From JACCVL01 sp963704295 (GTDB lineage: Bacteria; Actinomycetota; Actinomycetes; Propionibacteriales; Nocardioidaceae), in the NCBI GenBank assembly GCA_963704295.1, contig OY969884.1, positions 2,813,065 to 2,877,064 of the forward strand: DNA of 64,000 nucleotides, in the 5' to 3' direction. Below the pieces are notes generated by a model. That model did no database searches and was not told where the DNA came from. It saw nothing but the letters and a program-made list of their open reading frames with translations. Shown here one piece after another: positions 63,695 through 64,000 of this stretch (its first letter is position 1; each line of letters begins with the position of its first letter). The translations under genes were made by a program, and so were the position numbers.

Positions 63695-64000
63695 GTGTCC
63701 GTCCGGTCGATTCGCCTGTTCGGGGACCCGGTGCTGCGCACCCCCGCCGCGCCCGTGGTCACCTTCGACCGGGAGCTGCGCCGGCTGGTCGCCGACCTCA
63801 CCGACACCATGCTGGACGCCCCGGGAAGCGGGCTGGCCGCGCCGCAGCTCGGGGTGGGGCTGCGGGTGTTCAGCTATGCCGTCGACGGGGTGGTCGGCCA
63901 CCTGGTCAACCCCACTCTCGAGCTGTCGGACGCGACCCAGCAGGGCGACGAGGGCTGCCTGTCCATCCCCGACCTGACCTTCCCGTGCACCCGGTCACTG
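63695..64000 (+). CDS. def: Peptide deformylase, 5' part
   Basis: The first 102 codons of a peptide deformylase that removes the formyl group from new proteins. Two of the three metal-site motifs are visible: GSGLAAPQLGVGLRVF (motif 1) and QQGDEGCLSIPDLTF (motif 2, whose cysteine binds the metal). The third motif HEXXH lies beyond the end of the window. GTG 63695 is preferred with GAGG 63680-63683 at 11 bases; GTG 63683 in the same frame is possible. It follows priA, as in many actinobacteria. Confidence 0.92.
   Translation, partial: MSVRSIRLFGDPVLRTPAAPVVTFDRELRRLVADLTDTMLDAPGSGLAAPQLGVGLRVFSYAVDGVVGHLVNPTLELSDATQQGDEGCLSIPDLTFPCTRSL

Overview
This window is a high-GC (roughly 70%), almost gap-free stretch of an Actinomycetota chromosome. 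The taxonomic evidence is gene content and order: the phosphatidylinositol mannoside genes pgsA-patA-pimA, pdxS/pdxT, ruvCAB, yajC-secDF-apt-relA, hisS-aspS, alaS-ruvX-mltG-aroE, aroCKB-pepQ-efp-nusB, bldD, the pyr operon, mihF-gmk-rpoZ-coaBC-metK-priA-def. BldD and MihF are actinobacterial signature proteins. GTG starts are frequent and many genes overlap by four bases. I cannot assign a genus; the layout fits Frankia/Geodermatophilus-type lineages.

Layout. 1-4365: phosphatidylinositol mannoside lipid genes, pdxS and an unknown gene. 4394-8184: pdxT, yebC and ruvCAB, with a LexA/SOS box before ruvC. 8262-14606: protein export (yajC, secD, secF), apt and bifunctional relA. 14624-15795: an orphan AbiEi-like/DUF559-like gene bracketed by two arrays of related 22-bp repeats, each array starting just after the stop codon of the convergent flanking gene. 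15798-21177: DUF349 protein, metallo-hydrolase, hisS, aspS. 21325-28939: a peptide ABC transporter with two different solute-binding lipoproteins. 28943-35644: rarA, two small membrane proteins, alaS, ruvX, mltG. 35638-42308: shikimate genes (aroE is frameshifted), a prepilin peptidase, pepQ, efp, nusB. 42480-45976: glycine-betaine/choline-type ABC transporter, closed by a strong hairpin. 46110-57010: divergent bldD and the pyr operon, the latter with a PyrR-binding motif over its ribosome-binding region. 57066-64000: lipoprotein, mihF, gmk, rpoZ, coaBC, metK, priA and the start of def.

The most notable observations are the 22-bp repeat arrays around the orphan DUF559-like gene; three frameshifts (aroE, pyrR start, pyrB), all in the same direction, that are either sequence errors or real lesions; a PyrR translational switch; an SOS box for ruvCAB; a recurring leaderless promoter arrangement; and a shared 9-bp Asp-Gly-Ala minisatellite inside aspS and alaS. 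No rRNA, tRNA, CRISPR array, insertion sequence or prophage was seen. No gene-free gap exceeds 300 bases; the largest is the 211-bp bldD/pyrR divergent region.
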